A DNA stretch of 50,730 nucleotides from an uncultured Akkermansia sp. (GCA_947632055.1 CANRNS010000004.1:1-50730); one strand, 5' to 3'. Shown: positions 1 to 9,316, counted from the first letter of the stretch. Translations and numbers: made by a program. The notes: a model not told the origin generated them from the sequence alone.

Positions 1-78
1 TCCCTCGACATCGCCCGGCAAGAACGCAATTCCCGCGCCGCCAAACTCATCGAGAACAAACTCGCCACGCTGGAGTAA
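1..78 (+). CDS. C-terminal end of an unidentified protein (partial)
   Basis: An open frame enters from the left edge in frame 1 and ends at TAA (76-78). The 25 visible residues (ending ENKLATLE) are charged and helical, as at the end of a coiled coil or helical tail. There is too little sequence to name a family. It is convergent with the minus-strand gene ending at 120. Confidence 0.5.
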   Translation, partial: SLDIARQERNSRAAKLIENKLATLE

Positions 79-119
79 ATTCTCCTAAAAATAGATCTTT
101 ATCTGAAAGGAAGCCGCCG

Positions 120-467
120 TCAAAAACCCAAGCCGTCCTCACGAACGAGACCGCAACCTTTGTAGCGCAGGCACCTTCCGCCTGAGCGCATGCGTCCAGT
201 GCCGCCACACGACTGGCAGACGAAGACAGCGCCGTTCTGGGCATCCCGAGCCAAACCACTTCTCACGCGGGAGGACATCCCGTTGACGAAGTCGCCGTTC
301 TCCCGCAACACCTTTTGCCTCTTACACTGCACGCAGACGCCGCTCACCATCCGCCCCGTCCCGCCGCACGAGGGGCACACCTTCACCGCCTCCTGCGCCC
401 CGGCTATCCCAAGGCACACGCACGCCAATATCCAGCAAATCCACATCCTGATGTCCCCGATGCTCAT
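120..467 (-). CDS. Small exported protein with two DnaJ-type CxxCGGTG zinc motifs
   Basis: A 115-residue protein. The N-terminus (MWICWILACVCLGIAGAQ, using Met8 as a possible start) looks like a signal peptide cleaved near AGA-Q. The mature part has two similar modules, CPSCGGTGRM with a following CVQC, and CQSCGGTGRM with later cysteines. CxxCxGxG is the zinc-binding motif of the DnaJ cysteine-rich region. There is no J domain. It lies 153 bp downstream of the GYF/PrsW gene on the same strand and may belong to the Hsp70/dynamin unit. The second module has irregular later cysteines (CLRYKGCG), so only the first is a clean four-Cys set. Periplasmic location is inferred from the signal; function is unknown. 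Confidence 0.6.
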   Translation of the reverse strand: MSIGDIRMWICWILACVCLGIAGAQEAVKVCPSCGGTGRMVSGVCVQCKRQKVLRENGDFVNGMSSRVRSGLARDAQNGAVFVCQSCGGTGRMRSGGRCLRYKGCGLVREDGLGF

Positions 468-620
468 AAACTCTAATAAGTTGCACTACCTGTCATTCTG
501 AGGTTACATACACTATGAGTGTTACAGATTAGTTCGCCATGCGACCGCCGCCGCACTTTTTTCGATAAGCAGCAGGGAGAAAGACACCACGCACACAGTG
601 CTTCTTAGCATTCCGTTGGC

Positions 621-2006
621 TCACGACGCCCCCTCCGGCACAGCCTCCGCCTGAGTTTGCTCCGGTTCCGCATTTTGGAGCGCTTCCTTTTCCTCGCGTA
701 CTTGGTCAATCCCGTTCTGGATCAGACGCAAGACAAACAGCCACGATATGATGGCGAAAAGAAGTGATGCTCCTAATAGCGTGAGGTAAAACGCAGTATT
801 ATCAGCTTCATGTGCGTTTAAAAATGTCATAGCAAAATGCATAAGTAAGGGCACGGCAACCAGAACGATAAATCGCCGGTCAAACATGGTGGATTTGCTC
901 CACTTATCCGCACTTTGTCCGTTTTCTTTTTCTCGCAAAGCCTGAACCCTGCAGAAAGCTCCGACAATAATTATACACCACACCACTTCCAAAAATTCGT
1001 ATAAAGACGCGCCTATTACCCCAAAAAACTGCTCCTCCGCATTCGCTGCTATTTTCTCGAAACTTTCGGTCATTAAATTGACGAACATATTTTCGCTACC
1101 TTCGATTACAGCCAGACCGGCAGCAACGGCACACCCCATCAACATCCCCGGAAGAATGCGGTTCATACGCATCTTGACAAGCATGGATCCGATGTACAGC
1201 GCTGAAAGCAACTTACAATACTCTTTCACCGGCGCCTCGAGATACCACTTATCACCATCTATGTTTTTTCCTTTCAAAACGATAAAGATAAGAGCAAGTA
1301 CACCTCCCACCACCAGACACCGCACGGCATTATACATGGAAATATCACGCCAGATGTTCAATTCATAAAAAAGTATATAGAGAGCTAGTGGGAAAAAGAG
1401 AGCCGCCGTAATGCAGTAAAACGGAGCCAACTCCGGCAATTTTTGTTTGAAAACAAAATACCAGAAAATACCAAACAACGCCATCCCAAAGAAAAGAAAG
1501 CGCGAGAAAAGCCAGGGAGTCGGCCACTTGTTAGAGATCTGCTCAATGGTTGGCGTCGAAGTCGGTGTACCGCATTGAAAGATTTCATACACCTCTTCAT
1601 CGGGATGCTTACGGAATACTCCTCCGAAAAAGGATTTCCATGAAAATCCCTCCAACTTATGCAAATCGGCAGTTGCCACAACCATTGAATTGACTTTCGA
1701 TACGGTTCCAACAACTTTATCTCTAACCTTTAATCCTCTTTCAATGAGAGAAGTTCCATCCCCTTGCTGTACACAATCGGAATTCTCTGCAGGAGGGTTC
1801 ACTTCAGGAACAACGGGCTGAGCAACCGGCTGCGGTTCATTCAACAGGCTCGCAAGCGGCATCCAGGATTGACCTCCTGGAGGACACACGTAAACCTCGA
1901 CGGGCATCTGCCCATTTTGAACCATCATGCGAATGGAGTCTAACGTGTATGGTCCGACAGGACCGTTGCTGGTATTCACATAGTAGAGTTGCTGACTATC
2001 TGACAT
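621..2006 (-). CDS. GYF_2 domain - PrsW-like intramembrane protease fusion
   Basis: A 461-residue protein. Residues 6-55 match the bacterial GYF_2 (DUF4339) domain (YYV...GPVGPYTLDSIRMMV). A linker rich in Pro/Glu follows, then several membrane helices from about residue 165. The membrane part carries three spaced signatures of the PrsW protease family in divergent form: a Glu/Lys motif (VKEYCK, near 262), a Gly-rich helix with Glu (AVAAGLAVIEGSEN, near 302) and a late His/Asn helix (LLMHFAMTFLN, near 390). PrsW proteins cleave membrane-anchored regulators; the substrate here is unknown. It lies 145 bp downstream of the Hsp70-Sel1 gene on the same strand, so it may be co-transcribed or have its own promoter. 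The PrsW call rests on motif spacing only. Confidence 0.6.
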   Translation of the reverse strand: MSDSQQLYYVNTSNGPVGPYTLDSIRMMVQNGQMPVEVYVCPPGGQSWMPLASLLNEPQPVAQPVVPEVNPPAENSDCVQQGDGTSLIERGLKVRDKVVGTVSKVNSMVVATADLHKLEGFSWKSFFGGVFRKHPDEEVYEIFQCGTPTSTPTIEQISNKWPTPWLFSRFLFFGMALFGIFWYFVFKQKLPELAPFYCITAALFFPLALYILFYELNIWRDISMYNAVRCLVVGGVLALIFIVLKGKNIDGDKWYLEAPVKEYCKLLSALYIGSMLVKMRMNRILPGMLMGCAVAAGLAVIEGSENMFVNLMTESFEKIAANAEEQFFGVIGASLYEFLEVVWCIIIVGAFCRVQALREKENGQSADKWSKSTMFDRRFIVLVAVPLLMHFAMTFLNAHEADNTAFYLTLLGASLLFAIISWLFVLRLIQNGIDQVREEKEALQNAEPEQTQAEAVPEGAS

Positions 2007-2151
2007 AACGGGGTATTGTTGATGTTTAATGAAAATTATTGCACAGATGCTTTATGAACGATTACACGAGCTGAACTTGTCGAATAGGCTGTCTCAAAGT
2101 TCCAGAAATCTTTTGAACTGTCAAAAATAAAAATCTTACGTATTCCACTGT

Positions 2152-5007
2152 TCAAAACTTCCGAAGCATAGTTTTCGCACCAGAATGTCCGCCTCCCGCA
2201 GCAGCACGCAGCAAATCCCCTGCTGTTTTCTTTTCTCCTTTATGTAGGTAAAAACAACCAAGTTGATACAAAGATTCAGGATCTCCTGCCGCCGCGCCCT
2301 TTTTATAGAACTCCAATATTTGGGGGTCTCCGTACCAATTATCTGTCGTTCCCTTTACCTTTCCCTGAAAATTACCTTTGGGATGAAAAGTATCTGCAAC
2401 GTTTTGAACCGATTCAAGTACCATCGCCTGGATAGGTGCAAAGCCATCGCATTGTACAGTAAATGGTTCCTGAGGGGTCAGACTTGCACTGTCAGAAAAT
2501 TCAAGCCAACCTACCGTAGCGGGCTCTTGATTCTCCAACAATGAAGGAATGTGAGCCGTTGCTCCGGATTGTTTCGTGATGACAATATTGGAGAGTGATC
2601 CTTCATAACACCTCAGCTGGAGAATATAACCACCAAATAGACCGCTTTCCCACGTCAACATGAGAGGCATGAGTGGAGAGCGAAAATCACTGAGTCCATT
2701 TGGTGTCTCTAAATTCATTTCAGAATATCGCTCCCCCTGACTGACGCGCACGTATAGCTTTTCACCATAGGAGATGCTATTGAATTCATTTGCGGCAAAC
2801 GATAGTTTTTTCTGAGGTGGAATAGCGTTTAAATTAAACGTTTGATCCAACTTCACGTCTGCACTACAGAGACGAATTGTTGCCCGTTCTAGCATCTTAG
2901 TGTTCGTGTTTTTTATGATAATGACAGGCTCGTACCGCAGATACATGGCGTCGAAAGCATTTTTATTTAATAACTTTTGAGCAATCTCATCTTTGTAAAC
3001 ATTCCACCCGCCGACAAAGGAAGGAGGTATTAATTCAATTTTTACCTTGAGGTCATTGCTACGTTCCATAGCTGAATTTCCAAGGGCGCATGCTTTCCAA
3101 AACTCTTGCTTAGCTCTATTATCACCTTTATTAACACGCATAAAATCGCGCAAAGGGGCAAATCCCGGTTCAATCTTCAGAGCGTGTTTCGCGGTTTGTT
3201 GCGCTTCCTGGCATTGTCCCTGCTCGGCTTGTACCAGAGTTTTTACCCAGAAACTGAGGACGTCATTTTCTGCACAGCCTGCCTCGAGAGTTTCAAATAA
3301 TTCTCGCCTTGCGGAGGTGCTTTCTCCGGCCGTTCGCAGAAGAGTCATAGCCAGCCATCCATAGCGCATGGGCCAATCTGAAATTTCTTTATTCTTCTGG
3401 GCGACCTTTTCAAGCGCGCGCCAATCTGGCTCTTTTTCGGCAGCCATACATCCCATAAGTGCATTGTAACGGATCGATTCATCAACTCCGGGAAGGGGAG
3501 CAGAACAATAGTGAATGAGTTCTTTCTTATATTTCTCTGCTTGCTCTAAATCCAGGGCGATACCCTTTCCTTCGGCAAAAGCATCTGATAACCAGAAGTA
3601 TGCCGGATAGAAGTTTTTCTCCGCCAGGGTTGATGCGATCTTGAAGGCCTCATCATAGTCGCGGGCGATGCCATCCCCTTGAGCTAAGCAAGCGACCAGC
3701 ATATAGCCTGCATTGAAGTCACCCTTTGCATAGCCTTCTCGAAAGAGCTGCACAGCACGTTGTGGATCCCGTTCCACCCTAATGCCGTAAAGAAACACCA
3801 CGCCTTTCCTGTAGAGAGAATTATCAGAGGAGTTGCCAGGAGTGACAGGAGGAGGGGTAGCTTCTCTCTGAGGCGTGGGGGGATCCGTCTGCGTGCCCCA
3901 CAATTTATGGGCGTACAGTGCGGCTCCGAGACTCACCGCATCTTTTGCACGGTCCCATGTTTTGATGTGCTTCTCATCTATCCCTGTCGCTTTCTGTAGA
4001 GCATCAGCTACAGCGGGAATTTTACAGGATCCACCCACCAGTAAAATGACGCTCGGTTTGAGAGATTTTTCTTGAATTGAATCAATCAATTTTTTCGCCA
4101 TTTTTGCGGCTTGGGTCAGATCAGGCATAATACTTTTTTCAAAGTCCTCCCTTTTGATCTGCACGAGTTTATATGCCCTCCTCTCACAACTTTTCAGACT
4201 GAGGGACTTAGTTTCCAACCTGGAAAGAGCTTCCTTTGCTTGTTTGATACGTACGCGCGTCGTAAGCATCCAACCGGGGTCGCGTTTGTCCTCTTCCAGC
4301 GCTTTCCGCATCTGTGCATCCTCACTATGCTTAATAGCCGTCTCAGCCAACAGAAAGAGAGCAGCATCAAAGTCTTCACCGCCGCGTAACATACCATCAC
4401 AGTATTTTTCGTGTACAACCACTCCTTTTTCTGTTTTAGACACCAAAGCCATATCCAGCGTACCACCTCCCCAGTCCACTACGAGAGCGTTCTGCCATGC
4501 TTCAGCCGGACGTTCCTTGCAATAATCATAAGCGGCGGCTTGGGGCTCCGTAATGAATTCTACTTCACGTAATCCGGCCGCATGTGCTGCCTCTTCCAAT
4601 TGCGTCAGTTGATCTGGAGTAAACTTAACGGGACGCGTGAGCACGGCGCGGTCACACGCATATGAATTATCCTTACATTCCCGCAAAATATATTCCAAAT
4701 ACTTCTGTGTGAGATACGCTGCTGTACAACGCTTTCTAGTTTTCTCATTCCGGTACGACAACACACATGTTGACCCTCCAAGTTTCAGCTTAAATGCCCG
4801 AGCGTATGACGATGGATTATCCGCAAATTGATCGTCAGCTGCATCACCGAATATAAAACTATCGTTTCCTTCGGCGAGCACACTCGTGGGCACAAAATCA
4901 CGCCCTCGTCCGAGTTTTATGGTTTGGGGTTTATTATCCCATTCATTAAAACGCGAAACAAGCGTCTTGGTTGTCCCAAAGTCGATGCCCAGGTAGGTTG
5001 GATTCAT
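2152..5007 (-). CDS. Hsp70-family ATPase fused to Sel1 repeats
   Basis: A 951-residue protein. Residues 1-370 form an actin-like Hsp70 ATPase domain: phosphate-1 motif GIDFGTTKT (7-15), EPQAAAYDY (154-162), phosphate-2 DWGGGTLDMAL (178-188) and adenosine motif LLVGGSCKIPAV (323-334). The canonical DnaK substrate-binding domain is absent. After a Pro-rich linker (375-392) come Sel1-like repeats (about 398-500, e.g. GDGIARDYDEAF), a helical part, a beta-rich region (about 650-860), and a final Sel1 unit (GDPESLYQLGCFYLHKGEK). The Sel1 parts probably bind client or partner proteins in place of the usual lid domain. It starts 19 bp after the second dynamin gene, and a GrpE-like gene leads the same unit, which supplies a likely nucleotide exchange partner. 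It is probably cytosolic, since there is no signal peptide. Confidence 0.85.
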   Translation of the reverse strand: MNPTYLGIDFGTTKTLVSRFNEWDNKPQTIKLGRGRDFVPTSVLAEGNDSFIFGDAADDQFADNPSSYARAFKLKLGGSTCVLSYRNEKTRKRCTAAYLTQKYLEYILRECKDNSYACDRAVLTRPVKFTPDQLTQLEEAAHAAGLREVEFITEPQAAAYDYCKERPAEAWQNALVVDWGGGTLDMALVSKTEKGVVVHEKYCDGMLRGGEDFDAALFLLAETAIKHSEDAQMRKALEEDKRDPGWMLTTRVRIKQAKEALSRLETKSLSLKSCERRAYKLVQIKREDFEKSIMPDLTQAAKMAKKLIDSIQEKSLKPSVILLVGGSCKIPAVADALQKATGIDEKHIKTWDRAKDAVSLGAALYAHKLWGTQTDPPTPQREATPPPVTPGNSSDNSLYRKGVVFLYGIRVERDPQRAVQLFREGYAKGDFNAGYMLVACLAQGDGIARDYDEAFKIASTLAEKNFYPAYFWLSDAFAEGKGIALDLEQAEKYKKELIHYCSAPLPGVDESIRYNALMGCMAAEKEPDWRALEKVAQKNKEISDWPMRYGWLAMTLLRTAGESTSARRELFETLEAGCAENDVLSFWVKTLVQAEQGQCQEAQQTAKHALKIEPGFAPLRDFMRVNKGDNRAKQEFWKACALGNSAMERSNDLKVKIELIPPSFVGGWNVYKDEIAQKLLNKNAFDAMYLRYEPVIIIKNTNTKMLERATIRLCSADVKLDQTFNLNAIPPQKKLSFAANEFNSISYGEKLYVRVSQGERYSEMNLETPNGLSDFRSPLMPLMLTWESGLFGGYILQLRCYEGSLSNIVITKQSGATAHIPSLLENQEPATVGWLEFSDSASLTPQEPFTVQCDGFAPIQAMVLESVQNVADTFHPKGNFQGKVKGTTDNWYGDPQILEFYKKGAAAGDPESLYQLGCFYLHKGEKKTAGDLLRAAAGGGHSGAKTMLRKF

Positions 5008-5026
5008 GGCAAGTTGTTTAGTAGGT

Positions 5027-6592
5027 TTAGAGGTTGTGTAGTAGGTTTAGAATTTCTTTCGCATACGAACTAACGATGGGCGTTGGGGATTGAGTCAGGG
5101 CAGCTACGGTATTGAAGAGACGATTTTCCTGATCTTCATCTTCAGGGAGTCGTTCGGCTTCTATGGTTTTAAGCAAAAGGTCGGAAATTTTAGCAAAGGG
5201 AGCAGCCTCTGGTGAAGAGAGCCAGCGGGTGAGTTCAATCTTTGCGTCTTCTTTTTCAATGCTATCTTTGATTTCGAAACGTTTCTTGTCAATGGCGAGA
5301 TAGTTTATATGCAAGTCGTGCAGCTTAATCTTCCATTGACCAATTTCACTCTCGAGCCAATTCTTAAGATCGGGGGAATGAATCTCAGAGGCGATACGTT
5401 CCATTTTTTCAAGTTTTTCGCCGTCGGTTTCTTTATTGTGTTCGATATCCAGATAGGCTTCATTGAGGCAATCCTGAGCACGTTTGCGGGTATTGCGCAG
5501 ACGGATTATGGCTTGTTGCCTGAAGAAACGTTGGTCGAGCATGGCCTCGAAGTTATCAAATCCGCTTAGCTTGTGGATAATTTCGCATGCTGCTGAGGCA
5601 TCAGTCGGTTGTTTACGGAAGAGCTCACGGAGCGTTATCCGGAAACTTGCCTTAGGTAAGTCAAACTCGGTGTGTGCCTGTTTATAAAGGCGTTTGATAT
5701 CACAGCTCCAGTCATCTTCCCCTTCCAGCTCATAGCACAGATCCCCTTCGTTGGTATATTTTGCCAGCGTCTTCAGACAGCTGTCCCAGAAAGAATCCGG
5801 AGCCATTTTTGTGAGCAAGGCGAGAGGCGCGCTGATGGGCAGCACATCTGCCACTTTGTCTTTCATTCGCTCGCGGAGACGTGCAGCTTTGTCTTTGATG
5901 TCGTTGATGTTGCCTTCAGTCCAATATATGTCATCCCACTTGTGAAGGACAGCCACACTGTTGTAGGGGCCTGAGCCAGGGAGGCAGGTCTTGCGAAACT
6001 CGCTAAGCGCATCCTCATCTTTCTCCCGTCCATTAGGAGAGAAGACATACACGAGGGCATCCGTCTCTTGTCCGGAGATAAATTGCTGAGCCACGATCTC
6101 ATGCTCTGCAACGGTGCTATTGGTGCCGGGCGTATCGATAATGTGGATATCTTTGAGGAGTTTTACATTGGAAAAAAGCTCCAAGAATTTCGCGCGTTGC
6201 GCGCGTTTTAACACTTCCGGAGCCTTACCAGTCCACTTCTTCTGCAGGTCTTCCAATGGGAAAGTTTCCGGCTGGGCATCCTTCCAGTGTACTGTGAAGG
6301 AATTGAGTTGCTCGCCGTCTCCATAGCTCAGGCGGTTGATGGTGGCGGTTTTTTCTTCCCCTCCCGTGATGGCCAGCGGGCGTCCGATCATCGCATTGAT
6401 AATCGTACTTTTGCCCATCTTCATGAGACCGAATACGGCCACGTTGAAAGGTTGTACCGCCTCCCCGGCCACATGGCGCAATGCACGGACGTGTTTCCCT
6501 AAGAAGAGAAACGCGTCCATTTTATCGGCCAGCTGGTTGAGAGAGGCGCAATACCCCTTCTGTATTTCGTGCGCTTGAAGGGTTTCTGTCAT
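5027..6592 (-). CDS. Dynamin-like GTPase (second of pair)
   Basis: A 521-residue protein with a dynamin-type GTPase domain: G1 GLMKMGKST (55-63), candidate switch-I Thr in EEKTATIN, G3 DTPGTNS (153-159) and G4 HKWDD (217-221). The remainder is helical with charged heptads typical of the dynamin stalk, and no clear membrane span is visible. It starts 12 bp after the first dynamin gene and ends 19 bp before the Hsp70 gene. Bacterial dynamin-like proteins often come as adjacent unequal pairs that co-assemble, as in Campylobacter DLP1/DLP2, so a heteromeric complex with its neighbour is the natural inference. No Shine-Dalgarno sequence precedes the ATG. Confidence 0.85.
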   Translation of the reverse strand: MTETLQAHEIQKGYCASLNQLADKMDAFLFLGKHVRALRHVAGEAVQPFNVAVFGLMKMGKSTIINAMIGRPLAITGGEEKTATINRLSYGDGEQLNSFTVHWKDAQPETFPLEDLQKKWTGKAPEVLKRAQRAKFLELFSNVKLLKDIHIIDTPGTNSTVAEHEIVAQQFISGQETDALVYVFSPNGREKDEDALSEFRKTCLPGSGPYNSVAVLHKWDDIYWTEGNINDIKDKAARLRERMKDKVADVLPISAPLALLTKMAPDSFWDSCLKTLAKYTNEGDLCYELEGEDDWSCDIKRLYKQAHTEFDLPKASFRITLRELFRKQPTDASAACEIIHKLSGFDNFEAMLDQRFFRQQAIIRLRNTRKRAQDCLNEAYLDIEHNKETDGEKLEKMERIASEIHSPDLKNWLESEIGQWKIKLHDLHINYLAIDKKRFEIKDSIEKEDAKIELTRWLSSPEAAPFAKISDLLLKTIEAERLPEDEDQENRLFNTVAALTQSPTPIVSSYAKEILNLLHNL

Positions 6593-6604
6593 GTTGCTGA
6601 TAAG

Positions 6605-8473
6605 TTATGAGGCAAGAGGAGAGGTTTCTAGCATCTTGTGCTGAACACTGATCTCTCGTTTGATTCCATCGAAGATGAAAAGAGCCTGTTGGAGCTTCTT
6701 CTCCTTTTCCTTTTTCTCTGTTGCCCCCATCGTGGCACGGTCCTTTATTTCCTTCATGCGACCTTCCAGTTCGCTTTGACGAGTACGCTCGTATTGTCCA
6801 AGACGCTCGGTCACTTCATCCTGTATATTTGTCAGTTCGCGCTGAATGATTTGTTGTAAATCAGCGTATATCGAAGAGAAACACTGGGAGAGTTGACCAG
6901 TAGCTTGATTTCTTGCGCTTTCCAAATCTCTTCTTTTATCTGCATTGTAACTTAAAAGTCCTCCGAATAAAGTAAGTAGGGCTCCCAATGACGACGGTCC
7001 GGCCAGAACAGGAACCGTGACTCCGAGGAGATTCGCAGGTAACATTATCAATGCCGTTAATGCTGTCCCTCCAAAAGCAAAGGAACGGGCTTTATCAAAT
7101 GTTGAACGCATTTCAACGATACGCATCTGACGAATATTCATTGGAACCGTTGCCTCATTTCTGATATGATCCATTTCTGTGGAAGAAGAGGAATCTGAGT
7201 TGTCGTCAAGATTGGAAGAAAGCAGGATGGATGCTTTTGTTTGAATGAATTGTAGAATTCCCTGTATTGTCTGTGAAATAAATTCAGGAAGTTTCGCATT
7301 CCACTCCTCTATTTTTTCCATGATGCCATCAGTATCTGTAGCCTCTTGCACCATTTTTTCGAATCTCTGTTGTATTTCTCCGCCAGGACGCAGTTGATTG
7401 CATTTTTCAGAGGCGGAGAGCCGAATTTCCTGTAAGCCTTTATTTATCCGTTTCTTCAAACCCGGCAGCGTATTTTTTTGCCAATCATGCAGTTCATTTT
7501 GGCGTGTCTCTACTTCTTGTTTATATTGCTGCAGTTTCTCTGCGGAATCGGCCTGTAAGAGCTTCTTTTGTTCCGAAAGTATTTCTTGGATATGAGCCAA
7601 CGTGGGTTGCATCATTAACAGAGCACGCGCAATAAGCAACTTTTGTTGATTCGGCTGTAAGACATCGTTGATAAAGGCCATCAGCTGAGGGTAGCCGCTG
7701 CGATTAAGACGGTTGATATCTTTCCGTGTGTCTGCTGAAAATCTCAGTCTTGCGTCCAGTAAGAAATAGGGAATCTTGTTTGCCGGTAAGTTGAGTTCGC
7801 GGGATAAAATGGCAAGGTTGTTTTTCTTGCGGGCAGCACATGCCTCTTCGTCCACCGCACCAGTTTTAGTCTGTACAAAGTAAAGGTTCGGTGTAATTTT
7901 GAGAATATCTTGAAGATATTCGATTTCCAGCGCACCGATGGGTGACTCTACGCTATCTGTTACAAAGAACACGGCGTCCGCGCGCGGTACGTATTCGTAG
8001 GTGACTAGCTTGTGAGCTTTAAAAAGACCACCGAGTCCAGGCGTATCAATGATGACAATGCCGGAGCGCAGGAGCGGGGCAGGGCAAATCACTTCAATGA
8101 AATCCACCTGTTTCTCATTGCCGGGGTTCCCATCCTCTGTACCGAAGTTGGCAAGGTCATGTTCATTGATATCCATGGGACTCTTACCGGAAGATGCGAG
8201 GAAATGGACGCGGTAGCCGCGCTCCTTGCCGTAGTGGATTTTGAAGATGGTGGACGTGGCGACATTGGAGCTCACAGGCACCAAATTTTCCACTCCAAGC
8301 ATAGCGTTGATGAAGGAAGATTTCCCCTTTTTGATCTCTCCCATTACCACCAAACGGAAAATACCGGCTCCCCACATTTTGAGTTGAGCGATGAGATTCT
8401 CGTCTATTTTCGTTTTTGTTAATTCCGCCTCGAGTTGGGCGGCTTTCATGAGGCTTGTTATAAGCTCTTTCAT
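6605..8473 (-). CDS. Dynamin-like GTPase with hydrophobic membrane segment (first of pair)
   Basis: A 622-residue protein. The GTPase domain shows G1 GEIKKGKSS (45-53), candidate switch-I Thr in SNVATSTIF and G3 DTPGLGGL (143-150). The G4 region (QTKTGAVDE, about 201-209) departs from N/TKxD. A hydrophobic stretch at roughly residues 465-510 (TALTALIMLPANLLG..., then LGALLTLFGGLL) resembles the membrane-inserting paddle of bacterial dynamin-like proteins, flanked by long coiled-coil segments. This is probably the membrane-binding member of the pair, with the shorter neighbour as partner. It starts 27 bp after the C39-like gene. The family is known for membrane fission, fusion or repair, and B. 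subtilis DynA gives phage and antibiotic tolerance; the role here is unknown. Confidence 0.85.
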   Translation of the reverse strand: MKELITSLMKAAQLEAELTKTKIDENLIAQLKMWGAGIFRLVVMGEIKKGKSSFINAMLGVENLVPVSSNVATSTIFKIHYGKERGYRVHFLASSGKSPMDINEHDLANFGTEDGNPGNEKQVDFIEVICPAPLLRSGIVIIDTPGLGGLFKAHKLVTYEYVPRADAVFFVTDSVESPIGALEIEYLQDILKITPNLYFVQTKTGAVDEEACAARKKNNLAILSRELNLPANKIPYFLLDARLRFSADTRKDINRLNRSGYPQLMAFINDVLQPNQQKLLIARALLMMQPTLAHIQEILSEQKKLLQADSAEKLQQYKQEVETRQNELHDWQKNTLPGLKKRINKGLQEIRLSASEKCNQLRPGGEIQQRFEKMVQEATDTDGIMEKIEEWNAKLPEFISQTIQGILQFIQTKASILLSSNLDDNSDSSSSTEMDHIRNEATVPMNIRQMRIVEMRSTFDKARSFAFGGTALTALIMLPANLLGVTVPVLAGPSSLGALLTLFGGLLSYNADKRRDLESARNQATGQLSQCFSSIYADLQQIIQRELTNIQDEVTERLGQYERTRQSELEGRMKEIKDRATMGATEKKEKEKKLQQALFIFDGIKREISVQHKMLETSPLAS

Positions 8474-8500
8474 GGCTATTGTATTATAATGGTATAATGG

Positions 8501-9316
8501 TTATATAAGTGCAATATTGTTGGGATCACTAAAGTAGCCTTCTAAAAAATTGGCCGCTGCTCCTACAGCCTCACCAATTGCTTCTGCTGTTTCTCCTACT
8601 GCTTGTGCAGTAACCATTCCTGCGTTGAAAGCCGTCGAGATGTCATTAGTTGATAGGAGTGTTCCTATTCCAGCTCCTATACCTGCGCCAGCACCGATCC
8701 ATTTTGAAAAATCAATATCACCGATGTCTTCCATGTTATTTCTTGGCATGGGAGCGTCTGTTGCCGTATAGTAGCAGTCACTGTTTTCCCATGCGTCAAG
8801 GAATTGATCAAGAGGATACTTTGCCCCAGCACCATTTTCAACACCGGAATCATTTAAGATGACCATAGGGTTGAGGGGATCTGAAGTGTCAATGCCTGTC
8901 ACCACGACGGCGTGATTTGCGGGAGCGATTCCCAGCTCATCACGGAGGAAATTACTCAAATTTTCCAGAGGTCCTTGGTCCCACAAATCCCCAGAATTGA
9001 CTCCAACAATAACCCCGTGTCCTTGCTGCAGTTCACTCGCCAAATCGGCAACGGAGGCCTCAACACAAGTGTGATTAGGTATGTTGTAGAGGTCCATCAT
9101 GTTGCCAATATCATCCGGAGAGGTGCCGCCGCCGGGATGATACCAACCGTTTTCAGCAGAAATATAGTTGGCTTGGTCCTGTGTGAGATCTACATCAAAC
9201 TGGCGCATGATGCTCAACTCTGCTGCCACAGCACAGTTATCCGGCTCAGTTTGCATCTCCCAGTAGGAACTTTGATCCACGGGATCTCCTATCATTGTAT
9301 CGTCCATGTAATCCAT
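8501..9316 (-). CDS. C39/papain-like cysteine peptidase-fold protein
   Basis: A 271-residue protein. Residues 20-185 match the C39-like peptidase fold: MQTEPDNCAVAAE with Gln22 and Cys28 as oxyanion and nucleophile candidates, NHAVVVTGID with His136, and ILNDSG with Asp156, giving a full Cys-His-Asp set. The tail has a Gly/Ala-rich hydrophobic stretch (GAGAGIGAGIGTLLS, about 208-222) and a second Ala-rich helix, which could associate with membranes. There is no N-terminal signal peptide and no ABC transporter partner, unlike bacteriocin-processing C39 proteases. It lies 14 bp after the GrpE-like gene and 27 bp before the first dynamin gene. It could be a protease acting on a partner in the operon or an effector held inactive; substrate unknown. 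Confidence 0.7.
   Translation of the reverse strand: MDYMDDTMIGDPVDQSSYWEMQTEPDNCAVAAELSIMRQFDVDLTQDQANYISAENGWYHPGGGTSPDDIGNMMDLYNIPNHTCVEASVADLASELQQGHGVIVGVNSGDLWDQGPLENLSNFLRDELGIAPANHAVVVTGIDTSDPLNPMVILNDSGVENGAGAKYPLDQFLDAWENSDCYYTATDAPMPRNNMEDIGDIDFSKWIGAGAGIGAGIGTLLSTNDISTAFNAGMVTAQAVGETAEAIGEAVGAAANFLEGYFSDPNNIALI

Noticed and set aside
190..501. Plus-strand open frame opposite the CxxCGGTG protein
   Set aside because: The minus strand has a signal peptide and paired Cys motifs; the plus frame has none.
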